Source: UBA9662 sp002729415
GTDB taxonomy: Bacteria > Poribacteria > WGA-4E > UBA9662
Direction of reading: 5' to 3'
Assembly (NCBI GenBank): GCA_002729415.1
Contig: PBXZ01000040.1
Coordinates: forward strand, 1 to 50,734
DNA length: 50,734 nt
Below the pieces are notes generated by a model. That model was given only the letters and a program-made list of their open reading frames with translations, was not told where the DNA came from and ran no database searches. Position numbers and translations under genes: made by a program. Shown piece after piece: positions 42,751-50,734 of this stretch (positions are counted from its first letter, which is position 1; every line of letters begins with the position of its first letter).

Positions 42751-43757
42751 AGGATCTCAGCCATCGTTACCCACTCATTCTCCGGAGTTGTAGGTAGTAA
42801 ACAATATAGCAATCTCGCACGGATGGAATAGTTCGGTTTTAGGTCAAAGGTAAATTGGCGGATTTCATCCGGCTGAAATCGATTGTCCGACTGCCCCGAA
42901 TCCAACATCATTGAATGTTCAATCTGTTGATGATATTCAATTTCCCCTGATGGATTTGATATTTTCACATCAAGTATAATGGTACGAAACCCGTCTCCCG
43001 GTAACATATGCCCTGACTTGTTTTTCACCCCAATAATCGCTTCCCCATTCCTCTTTTCTATCATCAACTCCGCTGCATTCTCTAGCATTTGTCCACTCCG
43101 ACTAGCTATCCATGTATGACGTCTTCCTGAAATTCGCTCGTAACTGAGCGTACTTTGCATACGTTTGACCCGCGGCATGTGGCAGGTAGCGCAATTTCCT
43201 CCCTCCTCTAAAATTTGGCTTTTTTTAAAGCTGATGACCTGATTATGTTCAGGGACCTTTGGCTGCCCGTGACAAGTGGCGCACAGTCCAATCGCTTTCG
43301 TATGGACTTCACTGGTAACATTAGCATGAAACATAGCATCAACATTCATTGGTGGACCATGCATTCCACCATGCATATCGGCATGGCAAGTTAGGCAAGA
43401 AACGCCACTCTGGCGATCATCATCTCTTAACTTGGGCATCTTTCCAATACCAGTAATCAGAACCGGCTCAGGTGCATGACAGGGATCGCAATTCTTTTGA
43501 CGATCTACAACTACACTAGCCGNTTCCTGATAAATTGGATCTGACCACGCTTTCGCATGCATCGACCTTTCCCATTCTCGCCAGATAGCCGGATGACAAC
43601 TTCGGCATTTCCCTGATCCGAATCCNTTTTTAATATCATTGAGTCCAAGGTAACCNGTCTGTTCAGCTGCTGGTNAANGACTAAACANCATAAGCAATAT
43701 TCCAAGAACAAGAATTGAAAAGACANCAAGACAAAGAAAAATTCGTNGTGTCNTCAC
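42744..43757 (-). CDS. Multihaem c-type cytochrome (five CxxCH), cytochrome c554-like
   Basis: A 337-residue protein with an N-terminal hydrophobic anchor or signal (residues ~5-27). Five haem-binding motifs are present: CRSCH, CDPCH, CLTCH, CATCHG and CATCHM, with extra His (MHGGMHGPP, EVHTKAIG) as possible axial ligands. The C-terminal ~120 residues (IIGVKNKSGHMLPGDGFR, IILDVKISNPSGEIEY, FTFDLKPNYSIRARLLY) form a beta-sandwich without haem sites. It probably transfers electrons in the periplasm. Its GTG start overlaps the TGA of the upstream PPO gene (GTGA, 4 bases), a sign of translational coupling. Confidence 0.87.
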   Translation of the reverse strand: MXTXRIFLCLXVFSILVLGILLMXFSXXPAAEQXGYLGLNDIKXGFGSGKCRSCHPAIWREWERSMHAKAWSDPIYQEXASVVVDRQKNCDPCHAPEPVLITGIGKMPKLRDDDRQSGVSCLTCHADMHGGMHGPPMNVDAMFHANVTSEVHTKAIGLCATCHGQPKVPEHNQVISFKKSQILEEGGNCATCHMPRVKRMQSTLSYERISGRRHTWIASRSGQMLENAAELMIEKRNGEAIIGVKNKSGHMLPGDGFRTIILDVKISNPSGEIEYHQQIEHSMMLDSGQSDNRFQPDEIRQFTFDLKPNYSIRARLLYCLLPTTPENEWVTMAEILK

Positions 43758-45193
43758 AGATCAAAATCTCTCAANAGTTTTGCAACCGCTTTNTCAGCGC
43801 TATTAATACAATCTGGAATTCCNACACCGTGGAACGCATTGCCCGCAAAAGCAAGCCCTGGCAGCTTCGCAACCTCNGACTCAATCTGTCCCACACGATC
43901 AAGATGNCCAAGGTAATATTGGGCAATGGCATTGTCATATTTGCTGACTAGAACATCAACAGGATAACCTCGAATACCAAGCAAAGTGTTCAAATCNCGA
44001 AGAACCAACTCAATGATCTGTTTTTCGCTTCGATNTATAATGTCACNTTCCCATGCTAAATCAACAAAAGCACGCANCAAAACAATATTNTCAGGTGCAC
44101 GATTATCAAACTTTACACTACTGAACGAACAAGCGAGAATCGACTTTCGTTCAACAGCTGGAACTACAAANCCCATTCCGTCAAGNGGATGACCGATTTG
44201 TTCTCGNCGAAACGCTAAATTAACAGTTATTGAGGAAGAATAAGAAATAGATCCAAGAAGATCAGAGATTTTCGGGCTAACTGATTTGATAATTTCCGCT
44301 ATATGAAAAGCAGGCAGTGCTATACAGACAAGGTCAGCCTCAATATGTTGATTCTGGTTAAAGTCCACCACCCATCTATTTTTTTTAGGTTGAAGTTCAA
44401 CTTGATTAACTTTAGTACCGGTAAATATGCTATCTTCAGGGATTTGTCTATTTAGTTCTTCAACCAGTGTCTGCATACCAGACTGAAACGAAAGGAATAA
44501 ACTATATCGNGGACCGCTGGTATCCTGCTGATCAGAATTCTTCTTTCTAGCCATCAACGCCCGAATAACGCTTCCATACTGTTGCTCCATTTCATGGAAT
44601 TGCGGCATAGTTGATCTCAGGCTCAGTTTGGAAGGGTCAGCAGCGTAAATTCCTCCTATCATAGGCTGAGCAATTCGTTCAAATACTTCTCGCCCCAAAC
44701 GACGAACCACAAAACTTTCAAGTGATTCGTCTCCATCACTATCTTTAGGTGGTAAAAACAGATCCATAGCCATCCTCAATTTCCCTTTGAGGCTAAAAAT
44801 TGGGGATCTAACCAATGGTACGATCATACTAGGCGCCATCATGTAGAAACCTTGAGGCGTAGCATGGAGATTATTATTATGGATAACGAAACTTCGTCGA
44901 TACCGATTGGTTGTTCCGACNAGCTGATCAGCAATACCAATCTCTTGGCACAGATCTCGAGCCCAAGGTTTGGTCGAGATGAAAGCATCTGGCCCTCGTT
45001 CCATAAGNACCCCGTTCTGCTTGATAGTGCCAATNACCCCACCAAGGNACTGAGAAGCTTCAAACAGCTTGACNCACAATGGAAGATCTCGCTNCCGAGA
45101 TTCGGCAACAAGCTTGTANCAAGCCGTTAAGCCACTGATACCACCGCCAATGACAACTGCCGTTTTTGCNTTAGGATTGTTAGGNTCTGTCAA
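43754..45193 (-). CDS. hemY: Protoporphyrinogen/coproporphyrinogen III oxidase, FAD-dependent
   Basis: A 479-residue flavoprotein. The dinucleotide-binding loop GGGISGLTA is near residue 17, then LFEASQ-x-LGG and MERGPDAFIS typical of HemG/HemY oxidases. QPMIGGIYAADPSKLSLRSTMP marks the substrate domain, and the end has LAFAGNAFHG and GIPDCINSA, the FAD-contacting C-terminal motif. It makes protoporphyrin IX or coproporphyrin III in haem synthesis. Coupling to a pentahaem cytochrome is chemically sensible: haem supply with a haem protein. No other hem genes are in the window. Confidence 0.9.
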   Translation of the reverse strand: MTXPNNPXAKTAVVIGGGISGLTAXYKLVAESRXRDLPLXVKLFEASQXLGGXIGTIKQNGXLMERGPDAFISTKPWARDLCQEIGIADQXVGTTNRYRRSFVIHNNNLHATPQGFYMMAPSMIVPLVRSPIFSLKGKLRMAMDLFLPPKDSDGDESLESFVVRRLGREVFERIAQPMIGGIYAADPSKLSLRSTMPQFHEMEQQYGSVIRALMARKKNSDQQDTSGXRYSLFLSFQSGMQTLVEELNRQIPEDSIFTGTKVNQVELQPKKNRWVVDFNQNQHIEADLVCIALPAFHIAEIIKSVSPKISDLLGSISYSSSITVNLAFXREQIGHXLDGMXFVVPAVERKSILACSFSSVKFDNRAPXNIVLXRAFVDLAWEXDIIXRSEKQIIELVLXDLNTLLGIRGYPVDVLVSKYDNAIAQYYLXHLDRVGQIEXEVAKLPGLAFAGNAFHGXGIPDCINSAXKAVAKXLRDFDL

Positions 45194-45496
45194 TTAAACT
45201 CTGAACNTTTCAGTAATTATTTTCCCAGCTTAAAATTTATTATAACATTTCNAAATTGAGGGGGAAGATTACTGACTATCAANAGGAAGAGCCTGATGTC
45301 GNACATCTAAAGTGNACCAAGAGGAAAACCANCTGTAGATAATGATAGATGGGNGNAGTATAANCGACTTAGGAACTGAGACCGGAGGTTCAACCTATNT
45401 GCCTCCATTACTTTGANGCAACACAANACTAAAACTAACTTAACAGTTNTATCAAATTANTGTTACCTTCATAACAAANACAGTGACANATGATGG
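45194..45496. other. N-rich region upstream of hemY
   Basis: About 300 bases with many ambiguous positions. It probably contains the promoter of the minus-strand PPO gene; no reliable motif can be read. Confidence 0.3.
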
Positions 45497-45814
45497 ATNG
45501 ATATCCANCTNCANAANGAAATTGGGCAAGCAGATCAATNGATTAAGGTGGAAGCANTCCAACCTCATTTTTCNCAGATTTTAAATTGGGCAGAAANAAC
45601 CACCTATCAGACGATAGAATCACTAGAAGAATTAGGCCCGAATATCATTGGACTCAACGCCCCTCTATATNCGAAGCACACAAAACGCCTTTNACTATAC
45701 TTAATGTCATTTCAGAAACAAGAGGCTTTGACTGATAATATTCGATCAATCACCGGAAANAANCTTGAANCCGATGTCCAAGGACAGCTCAAACNNNGGG
45801 GAACTNTCCACTAA
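45497..45814 (+). CDS. Small hypothetical protein, helical
   Basis: A ~105-codon reading beginning with an ATN codon at 45497 (a GTG at 45548 is a later option). The sequence is coherent despite N positions: TTYQTIESLEELGPNIIGLN, HTKRL-x-LYLMSFQKQEAL, DNIRSITG. It looks mostly alpha-helical. No family recognised. The flanks are so rich in N that the limits are uncertain. Confidence 0.4.
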   Translation, partial: XDIXXXXEIGQADQXIKVEAXQPHFXQILNWAEXTTYQTIESLEELGPNIIGLNAPLYXKHTKRLXLYLMSFQKQEALTDNIRSITGXXLEXDVQGQLKXXGTXH

Positions 45815-46126
45815 AAACTNCATACAGGAGACNAGAAACAAGAAATNACCCANATAGAGCCCNTTGNACATCTAAGCAGATTGNTTCTNTTATTATGCTG
45901 ANGGAACCAATCNCAACCCANCACGTNGACTCAGATTTATCAGTTGAAAANAATCNTGATCAAACNANCCNAGCTTAACGTAGAACATTGAAATTNCCAA
46001 TCCACTACTAANGCTCATNNACAAAACACATTTGAAACANNAGCAANCAATCTACNTAAACAGTATTAACTTAAACAATCGGAATTGGGGACTCTTGAAT
46101 CAAACCTCTGTATTTGCGAACCACGT
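45815..46126. other. N-rich region between a small ORF and the epimerase stop
   Basis: About 310 bases, highly ambiguous. No gene, repeat or terminator can be supported. Confidence 0.3.
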
Positions 46127-47077
46127 TTAGCTAACTACACCCTNTTTTTGNAATTGNCGNAATCGATCCAAAGTTTTGTCAATTCCTTTTTCCATCGTAT
46201 AATCCTGCACAAAACCAATTTCNTCGGCTATGGCTGATGCGTCATAATCCCATGAGATACCAAANAAACCAGGCTCCAATGAAATATTCGCTTTGGGATC
46301 AATCGCTTTTAAGTAATCGAATCCCTCTTTAACTCCTCGAATACCACCACGNACATTGAATGCACGTGTTTTGGTCGTTGGACAANTGGCNGACATGACA
46401 ATTGACCTTGATACATCTTCAACATACTGCCAATCTACTGCGTCATCACCAAAAGGGACTTCATAGGTCTTACCGAGCGCTACGGCTTCNATCATCTTCG
46501 TCGTGAAGGAAGTCGCACCACGTGTTCTCCCTACACCATAAACGGCTGTGAAGCGAAGGCCAATTGTATCAAGGCCGTACTCATCAAAATAATGTTCTGC
46601 GTAACGTTCATTTAANGACTTGCANGCACCATAGATAAATTTTGGAAAATGNGGTGANTCATTCTTAACTTGTTGATGGTTNTAGTCATCGGGTGATCCA
46701 AAAACACCNACAGTNCTAGCCCATACAGTACGTTCAATACCAAATATTCTTGCGGCTTCAAAGATATTAATCGTCCCCTCAGAAACAATTTTTAAGGCTA
46801 AAGGAGGATTAGCTTGGCAGGCAGGCACCTGCCACGAAGCAAGATGGATGATCCGATCAATATTNTTCTTTTTAATAGTTTGTAAAATATTTGGGAGATC
46901 TACGATGTCCCCACCAACGAATATAATTTGATTGATTTGATCTTCATTTAGTACCATGTTCGGAATTGTCAAATCATACGTCAGATCATAAACAACTACT
47001 TGNTCTCCTGCTTCCAATAAATCACGAATAACGTATGANCCAATGCAGCCAAACCCTCCTGTTACTAGATATGTCAT
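46127..47077 (-). CDS. NAD-dependent epimerase/dehydratase (extended SDR)
   Basis: A 316-residue nucleotide-sugar-type SDR. The cofactor loop is TGGFGCI-x-S near residue 6, then VVYDLTYDL, GGDIVD, IIHLAS, the active-site YG-x-CK (Tyr-x3-Lys variant) and GLRFTAVYGVGR. The central Ser/Thr of the triad is probably in AxTxGVFG. It probably modifies a sugar nucleotide or another polyol/carbonyl. The Rieske gene is 15 bases upstream, so they are cotranscribed; electron transfer from the Rieske protein to another partner, not the SDR itself, is likely. Confidence 0.88.
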   Translation of the reverse strand: MTYLVTGGFGCIXSYVIRDLLEAGXQVVVYDLTYDLTIPNMVLNEDQINQIIFVGGDIVDLPNILQTIKKXNIDRIIHLASWQVPACQANPPLALKIVSEGTINIFEAARIFGIERTVWAXTXGVFGSPDDXNHQQVKNXSXHFPKFIYGXCKXLNERYAEHYFDEYGLDTIGLRFTAVYGVGRTRGATSFTTKMXEAVALGKTYEVPFGDDAVDWQYVEDVSRSIVMXAXCPTTKTRAFNXRGGIRGVKEGFDYLKAIDPKANISLEPGXFGISWDYDASAIAXEIGFVQDYTMEKGIDKTLDRXXQXQKXGVVS

Positions 47078-47092
47078 TAACTTATCCTTACA

Positions 47093-47416
47093 TTATTCAT
47101 CTTGCTTTTNAGGTGAATCAATATCGACTAAAATATCATCACCTTCAATTTTAACGGGATAAGCGAGAATGCTAAGACTACCAGGCCAAACCGACTCGCC
47201 CGTCTTAACATCAAATTCCCACATGTGCAATGGGCACGAAACCACACAGTCATTCATAAAACCATGATGCAAGGAGCCGCCCATATGTGGACAGACATCA
47301 TCCATTGCGTAATACTCGCCATCTACATTGTAAATCCCAATAAAGACTTTATCAAGCTTTGCTCCAAACCCACGTCCCGGTTTAACTTGATCCGTTGTTG
47401 CGACCTTGACAAACAT
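47093..47416 (-). CDS. Rieske-type [2Fe-2S] ferredoxin
   Basis: A 107-residue single-domain Rieske protein, with ligands C-x-H in DVCPHMGG and C-x2-H in SCPLHMWEFD. The start is set at ATG 47416 (MFVKVATTDQV), with GGAG some 14 bases upstream; the longer frame to 47467 lacks a ribosome site and adds a hydrophobic lead unlike the family. Stand-alone Rieske ferredoxins feed electrons to oxygenases or nitrite-reductase-like enzymes. No oxygenase large subunit is adjacent; PhyH enzymes do not need it. Confidence 0.9.
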   Translation of the reverse strand: MFVKVATTDQVKPGRGFGAKLDKVFIGIYNVDGEYYAMDDVCPHMGGSLHHGFMNDCVVSCPLHMWEFDVKTGESVWPGSLSILAYPVKIEGDDILVDIDSPXKQDE

Positions 47417-47593
47417 AAATAATCTGCTACTCCAAAAAATTATATAAATTTCCCGGAATTGTATCATAAGGCTAAAGGTTTTCCCAATATTTTCTGTCGT
47501 TTAAAGCACCTAGTTATTTAATTGACTTTTCAGGTTGCCTTTGTTATACTCGCTCCTCGGTTAGCACTATTCCCCGAATTAGAGAGAAACTCC

Positions 47594-47791
47594 ATGTTTG
47601 AGCAAACAGACACCGAAATTGAAGGAATTAGTGAAGAAGAGTTTGTCGATCAAAACGATTCAACCGACAAAGAACAAGATGATTTTGCTGATGAAGAACT
47701 GACAAACGGAAATGTAAGTATGGGAAAAGAAGAATCAGGATTAGCGAGAATGCATATTTGGCAGAAGAAATTCGGGCTGAAAGTGGGTTAG
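47594..47791 (+). CDS. Acidic low-complexity N-terminal fragment, probably frame-broken
   Basis: A 65-codon reading from ATG 47594 (MFEQTDTEIEGISEEEFVDQ...), very rich in Asp/Glu and disordered. In its last third the neighbouring frame, which continues as the gene at 47758, becomes more protein-like. A single indel near 47720-47760 would fuse both into a ~170-residue protein. Confidence 0.45.
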   Translation: MFEQTDTEIEGISEEEFVDQNDSTDKEQDDFADEELTNGNVSMGKEESGLARMHIWQKKFGLKVG

Positions 47792-48117
47792 TTATAAATA
47801 TGGCTCAGGTACAATCCATCAATATTCCTGCACAGTTCAGTCAAAGAAAAACAGAAGATGGTTGGGAAATCACAATACACAGCTGGTGCAAGGTAACAAT
47901 CAACATGGCAGAAAGCATGCGCAAAACTGAAACACCCATGCTTGAAGGGGACCAAATAACCAAAAGTGGCGAAGAACTTTTAGTCCTACACAATAATCCT
48001 GCTGATGAATATAAAACCAAGAGGTCTACCTCATCTCTTGCGCTTGGGCGTGATGAACTACTTGAAAACAGACGATCACCTTCCCCTGTTGATTCAACTG
48101 GACTGCAGAAAACCTAG
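47758..48117 (+). CDS. Small hypothetical protein, probable continuation of the acidic ORF
   Basis: A 119-codon reading opened by TTG. The codons before it (ISENAY) are also in frame, so the TTG is not a convincing start. The sequence AEEIRAESGLVINMAQVQSI, DGWEITIHSWCKVTINMAES and a Lys/Ser-rich tail suggest a small beta-containing domain and a disordered tail. No family recognised. It overlaps the acidic ORF by 34 bases in another frame. Confidence 0.45.
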   Translation: MAEEIRAESGLVINMAQVQSINIPAQFSQRKTEDGWEITIHSWCKVTINMAESMRKTETPMLEGDQITKSGEELLVLHNNPADEYKTKRSTSSLALGRDELLENRRSPSPVDSTGLQKT

Positions 48118-48146
48118 CAGTTCCGAAGTTTTTTTCAGCAATTAGA

Positions 48147-48175
48147 AAGCCGTGCTATATTTNATAGCACGGCTT
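48147..48175. terminator. Bidirectional hairpin between convergent genes
   Basis: AAGCCGTGCTAT (48147-48158) and ATAGCACGGCTT (48164-48175) form a 12-bp perfect stem with a 5-base loop. The flanks are only mildly T-rich. It would serve the groEL end and the + strand gene at 47758. Confidence 0.65.
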
Positions 48176-48231
48176 CTACTAGAATCCGGGTTTATACGAT
48201 TTAGAAGGTATCCAAATAGGTCCTTCTTCCT

Positions 48232-49818
48232 TTATTCATCCACCTCAGTGATCAAGGCTTCTGTTGTCAGCAAAAGCCCCGCTACACTGGAAGCATTCTG
48301 AATGACCTCTCTGACAACTTTCGTTGGATCGACAATACCAGCATCATGCAGATCCTCATACTCAAGGGAATTAGCATTGAACCCATATGCACCTTCACCT
48401 GACAAGACATTAGCAACAACCACGGAACCNTCTTGGCCAGCATTTTCAGCAATNGCNCTAACAGGTGCCGTNAAAACACGATTAATGATATCGGCACCAA
48501 TTGCTTGGTCTCCGNCCAGTTGCAGGCTGTTAAGATCATCCNGCGATCGCAGTAAAGCGACCCCACCACCAGGAACAACTCCTTCCTCAACTGCAGCNCG
48601 AGTNGCTGACAGAGCATCTTCAAAACGTNCTTTCTTCTCTTTCATTTCNACTTCTGTATCCGCACCAACATTTACAACAGCCACACCGCCAGCAAGCTTA
48701 GCCAAACGTTCTTCAAGCTTTTCTCTATCATAATCAGATGTTGTNTGCTCAATTTGCAAACGAATCTGAGAAATCTGTTTTTCGATCGCACCAGAGTCAC
48801 CAGTACCACCAANAATTGTCGTGTTATCCTTATCAATCACGACACGACTTGCACTACCAAGCATACCTGGAACTATGTTCTGAAGTCTAATACCNCGATC
48901 TTCAGAAATGACTTGTCCCTTNGTTAAAACCGAAATATCATCNAACATCGCCTTTCTACGATCACCAAAGCCAGGGGCTTTNACAGCAGCAACATTCAGA
49001 CCANTGCGTAATTTATTNACAACCAATACNGACAACGCTTCCCCTTCTATATCNTCCGCTATGATTAAGATGGATCGTTGAAGTTGCGANACTTTTTCAA
49101 GAATCGGGACTAAATCAACAACCGTGCTGATTTTACCATCGNTAATCAAAATTAATGGGTTTTCCAGATCAACAGTTTGATTTTCNNCATTCGTAACGAA
49201 GTGTGCNGAAAGGAAGCCACGATCAAATTGCATACCTTCAACAATATCAATTGTGGTTTCTGNGACCTTTGCTTCTTCAATCGTAATAACACCATCTTTA
49301 CCAATTTTTTCTATNGCATCAGCTAATACTTCCCCAATATTACTACCATTAGCTTCATCATTCGCAGCAATTGACGCAACTTGTATTATTTCGTCGTGAG
49401 TACTGATTTCTTTNCTCTGATNTTTNAGGNTTTTAACTACAGCTTCGGCCGCTTTCTCAATTCCGCGTTTTAGTTGCATNACATCCGCGCCAGCAGCGAC
49501 ATTTTTTATCCCTTCGTTGATAATNTGCGTNGCGAGTAAAGTAGCAGTGGTNGTTCCATCTCCTGCAGCGTCGCTTGTTTTATTAGCAACGGACTTTAGC
49601 AANTCNACCCCNATATTTTCGTACTTATCAGGAAGNTCTATCTCTTTAGCAACAGTAACNCCATCGCTTGTAANAACAGGCGCACCAAATGATTTTTGAA
49701 GTACAANATTTCTACCTTTTGGTCCTAACGTGGCAACTACTGCCTTGCTCAGNAAGTCCGCACCACGTTTCAGTGCCGCTCGAGCTTCAGTGTCNTATAT
49801 CAACTGCTTTGCTGCCAT
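48232..49818 (-). CDS. groEL: Chaperonin GroEL (Hsp60), stand-alone
   Basis: A 528-residue Hsp60. Hallmarks are VVATLGPKGRN, DGxTTATLL (ATP site), GADxMQLKRGIEKA, the GVITIEEAK strand and VVPGGGVALLR. It lacks the Gly-Gly-Met C-terminal tail, ending TEALITEVDE, and no groES lies upstream; groES may be elsewhere. GGAGG lies before the ATG. No CIRCE inverted repeat is visible upstream, so HrcA control is not evident. N positions are unusually dense, which could mean reads from a second groEL were merged. Confidence 0.93.
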   Translation of the reverse strand: MAAKQLIXDTEARAALKRGADXLSKAVVATLGPKGRNXVLQKSFGAPVXTSDXVTVAKEIXLPDKYENXGXXLLKSVANKTSDAAGDGXTTATLLXTXIINEGIKNVAAGADXMQLKRGIEKAAEAVVKXXKXQXKEISTHDEIIQVASIAANDEANGSNIGEVLADXIEKIGKDGVITIEEAKVXETTIDIVEGMQFDRGFLXAHFVTNXENQTVDLENPLILIXDGKISTVVDLVPILEKXSQLQRSILIIAXDIEGEALXVLVXNKLRXGLNVAAXKAPGFGDRRKAMXDDISVLXKGQVISEDXGIRLQNIVPGMLGSASRVVIDKDNTTIXGGTGDSGAIEKQISQIRLQIEXTTSDYDREKLEERLAKLAGGVAVVNVGADTEXEMKEKKXRFEDALSXTXAAVEEGVVPGGGVALLRSXDDLNSLQLXGDQAIGADIINRVXTAPVXXIAENAGQXGSVVVANVLSGEGAYGFNANSLEYEDLHDAGIVDPTKVVREVIQNASSVAGLLLTTEALITEVDE

Positions 49819-50419
49819 GTGTATNATNCCTCCAAAAATGTTTAATCTTTGTATTNTTAAAACGGCTTGTAATTATACATNAACTAATATTCAAAGTCAA
49901 CTGCATATAGAGCCAGATTAAGATGATTTGTTCCTAACAAACTGGCTNGAAATTTAGATTGCTAAACAATGCAGGATACNAAATAATACTGGTAACAAGT
50001 ATCCTNTAACNCCAGNTATAATATAGGTTGNGATGTACGAAAAGTTCGCAGACTCTACATATCAGGATTTCNCTGATAAAAACTNAGGTCACACACAATG
50101 TNAACTTGAGAAGTTAACCGCTAGTTGACGCTCGTTGCTTCAGAGTCCTAATCAAAATCCCTCTCAATGTTCTTTGACATTTTCTGCCAATACTCAATTA
50201 TTACAAAATGCCCTTATGCATTGAGAGACTTAGAATAACGTTTGAATATTAGAGATAGTTTAGTCTCCTAAGTCTAATCAGCCTCATTATCAAACCTAAC
50301 GTGACCTATAAAGATAGAAGTCCAGAGATTTTAAGTCCACATTTTTTTCGAAAAGCCTTACTATATAGCTTATCAAGAACCTAACTAAACCAATAAAACG
50401 CAGGAAGAAAATAAAACAG
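49819..50419. other. Divergent intergenic region groEL/epimerase
   Basis: About 600 AT-rich bases with scattered N. No gene, CIRCE element, tRNA or clear hairpin was found. Confidence 0.45.
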
Positions 50420-50734
50420 ATGAAAGTATTAGTTATTGGAGGCACAGGAAACATTAGCCGTGCTATTGTAGCCGCACTACTAAATCAGAATCACGAAGTT
50501 ACTCTATTTAATCGAGGCGAACATCCTGACCCCCCGACATCTGATGTTCGTGTTATTCATGGTGATCGACATCAACACAAAGATTTTGAAGATAAAATGC
50601 GTTCCGAAACTTTTGACGCCGTAATTGATATGATTTCCTTTGATATGGAAGATGCAGCTTCCGCGTTGCGCGCGTTTCGCTATCGCATTGGACACTTCGT
50701 CCAATGCTCAACGGTCATGACCTATGGGCCACCA
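50420..50734 (+). CDS. NAD-dependent epimerase/dehydratase, 3' truncated by the window
   Basis: A reading of 105 codons from ATG 50420 to the window end. It begins KVLVIGGTGNISRAIVAALL, the SDR dinucleotide motif (GGTGxI), followed by VTLFNRG, VRVIHGDRHQ and VQCSTVMTYGPP. This is an NmrA/epimerase-like extended SDR, similar to atypical RNA-binding or UDP-sugar relatives. The catalytic Tyr-x3-Lys lies beyond the edge. CAGGAAG upstream is a fair ribosome site at long spacing. Confidence 0.85.
   Translation, partial: MKVLVIGGTGNISRAIVAALLNQNHEVTLFNRGEHPDPPTSDVRVIHGDRHQHKDFEDKMRSETFDAVIDMISFDMEDAASALRAFRYRIGHFVQCSTVMTYGPP

Noticed and set aside
49819..50419. CIRCE heat-shock operator upstream of groEL
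   Set aside because: No TTAGCACTC/GAGTGCTAA pair was found.
1..50734. CRISPR arrays, tRNA or rRNA genes, insertion sequences, integrases
   Set aside because: No regularly spaced repeats, tRNA T-arm pattern, rRNA-like stretch or transposase was recognised in reading the window.

Overview
The window looks like a chromosomal segment of an uncultured, AT-rich, diderm (Gram-negative) bacterium. The best guess is Candidatus Poribacteria or a close relative, probably sponge-associated. The reasons are the five phytanoyl-CoA-dioxygenase-family (PhyH) genes, a sulfatase, GH127 and other carbohydrate-active genes, CotH/LamG/lamin-tail secreted proteins, and a secreted protease ending in a FlgD/T9SS-like C-terminal domain. 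An outer-membrane beta-barrel protein ending in Phe supports a diderm cell. This assignment is inference; the window holds no rRNA, tRNA or other phylogenetic marker beyond groEL. Single N positions are scattered through it, often at synonymous codon positions, which fits a consensus built from a mixed or low-coverage population.

Layout. 0-9.2 kb (mostly +): a truncated amidohydrolase, a sedoheptulokinase-like FGGY kinase, a NIPSNAP protein (-), a ThDP enzyme, an unusual redoxin-DUF1131 fusion, a patatin phospholipase with a broken start, and a LarA-type racemase/D-2-hydroxyacid dehydrogenase pair. 9.3-14.1 kb: a nitrilase-family amidase and a ThuA protein (-), then a large secreted EF-hand/CotH/lamin-tail protein (+). 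14.2-24.1 kb: nine tightly spaced minus-strand genes: a six-hairpin-like protein, a small protein, three PhyH oxygenases (two a tandem duplication), a DUF5703 glycosidase-like protein with an unknown partner, an M20 amidohydrolase and a fourth PhyH. This resembles a catabolic island for a decorated glycan or a small organic substrate. 24.2-28.9 kb: a secreted metalloprotease with about 14 beta-propeller repeats, and a membrane-anchored VWA protein.

29.3-38.9 kb (+): a DUF1349 protein; a compact transcription unit with promoter, near-perfect Shine-Dalgarno, 13-codon ORF, three hairpins and terminator; a LamG protein; GH127; gamma-glutamyltransferase; sulfatase; and a fifth PhyH with a variant metal motif. 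39-42.7 kb: an Amt ammonium transporter and an outer-membrane barrel protein, separated by clear terminators and an extra orphan terminator. 42.7-47.4 kb (-): a pentahaem cytochrome translationally coupled to protoporphyrinogen oxidase, then an N-rich stretch, then an epimerase and a Rieske ferredoxin. 47.5-50.7 kb: a frame-broken acidic protein, groEL without groES, and the start of another epimerase.

Read together, the genes suggest a heterotroph that removes sulfate, arabinose-type and amide decorations from host or marine organic matter, oxidises small substrates with Fe(II)/2-oxoglutarate oxygenases, and takes up ammonium. The least explained signal is the peptide/hairpin unit at 30.33-30.54 kb.
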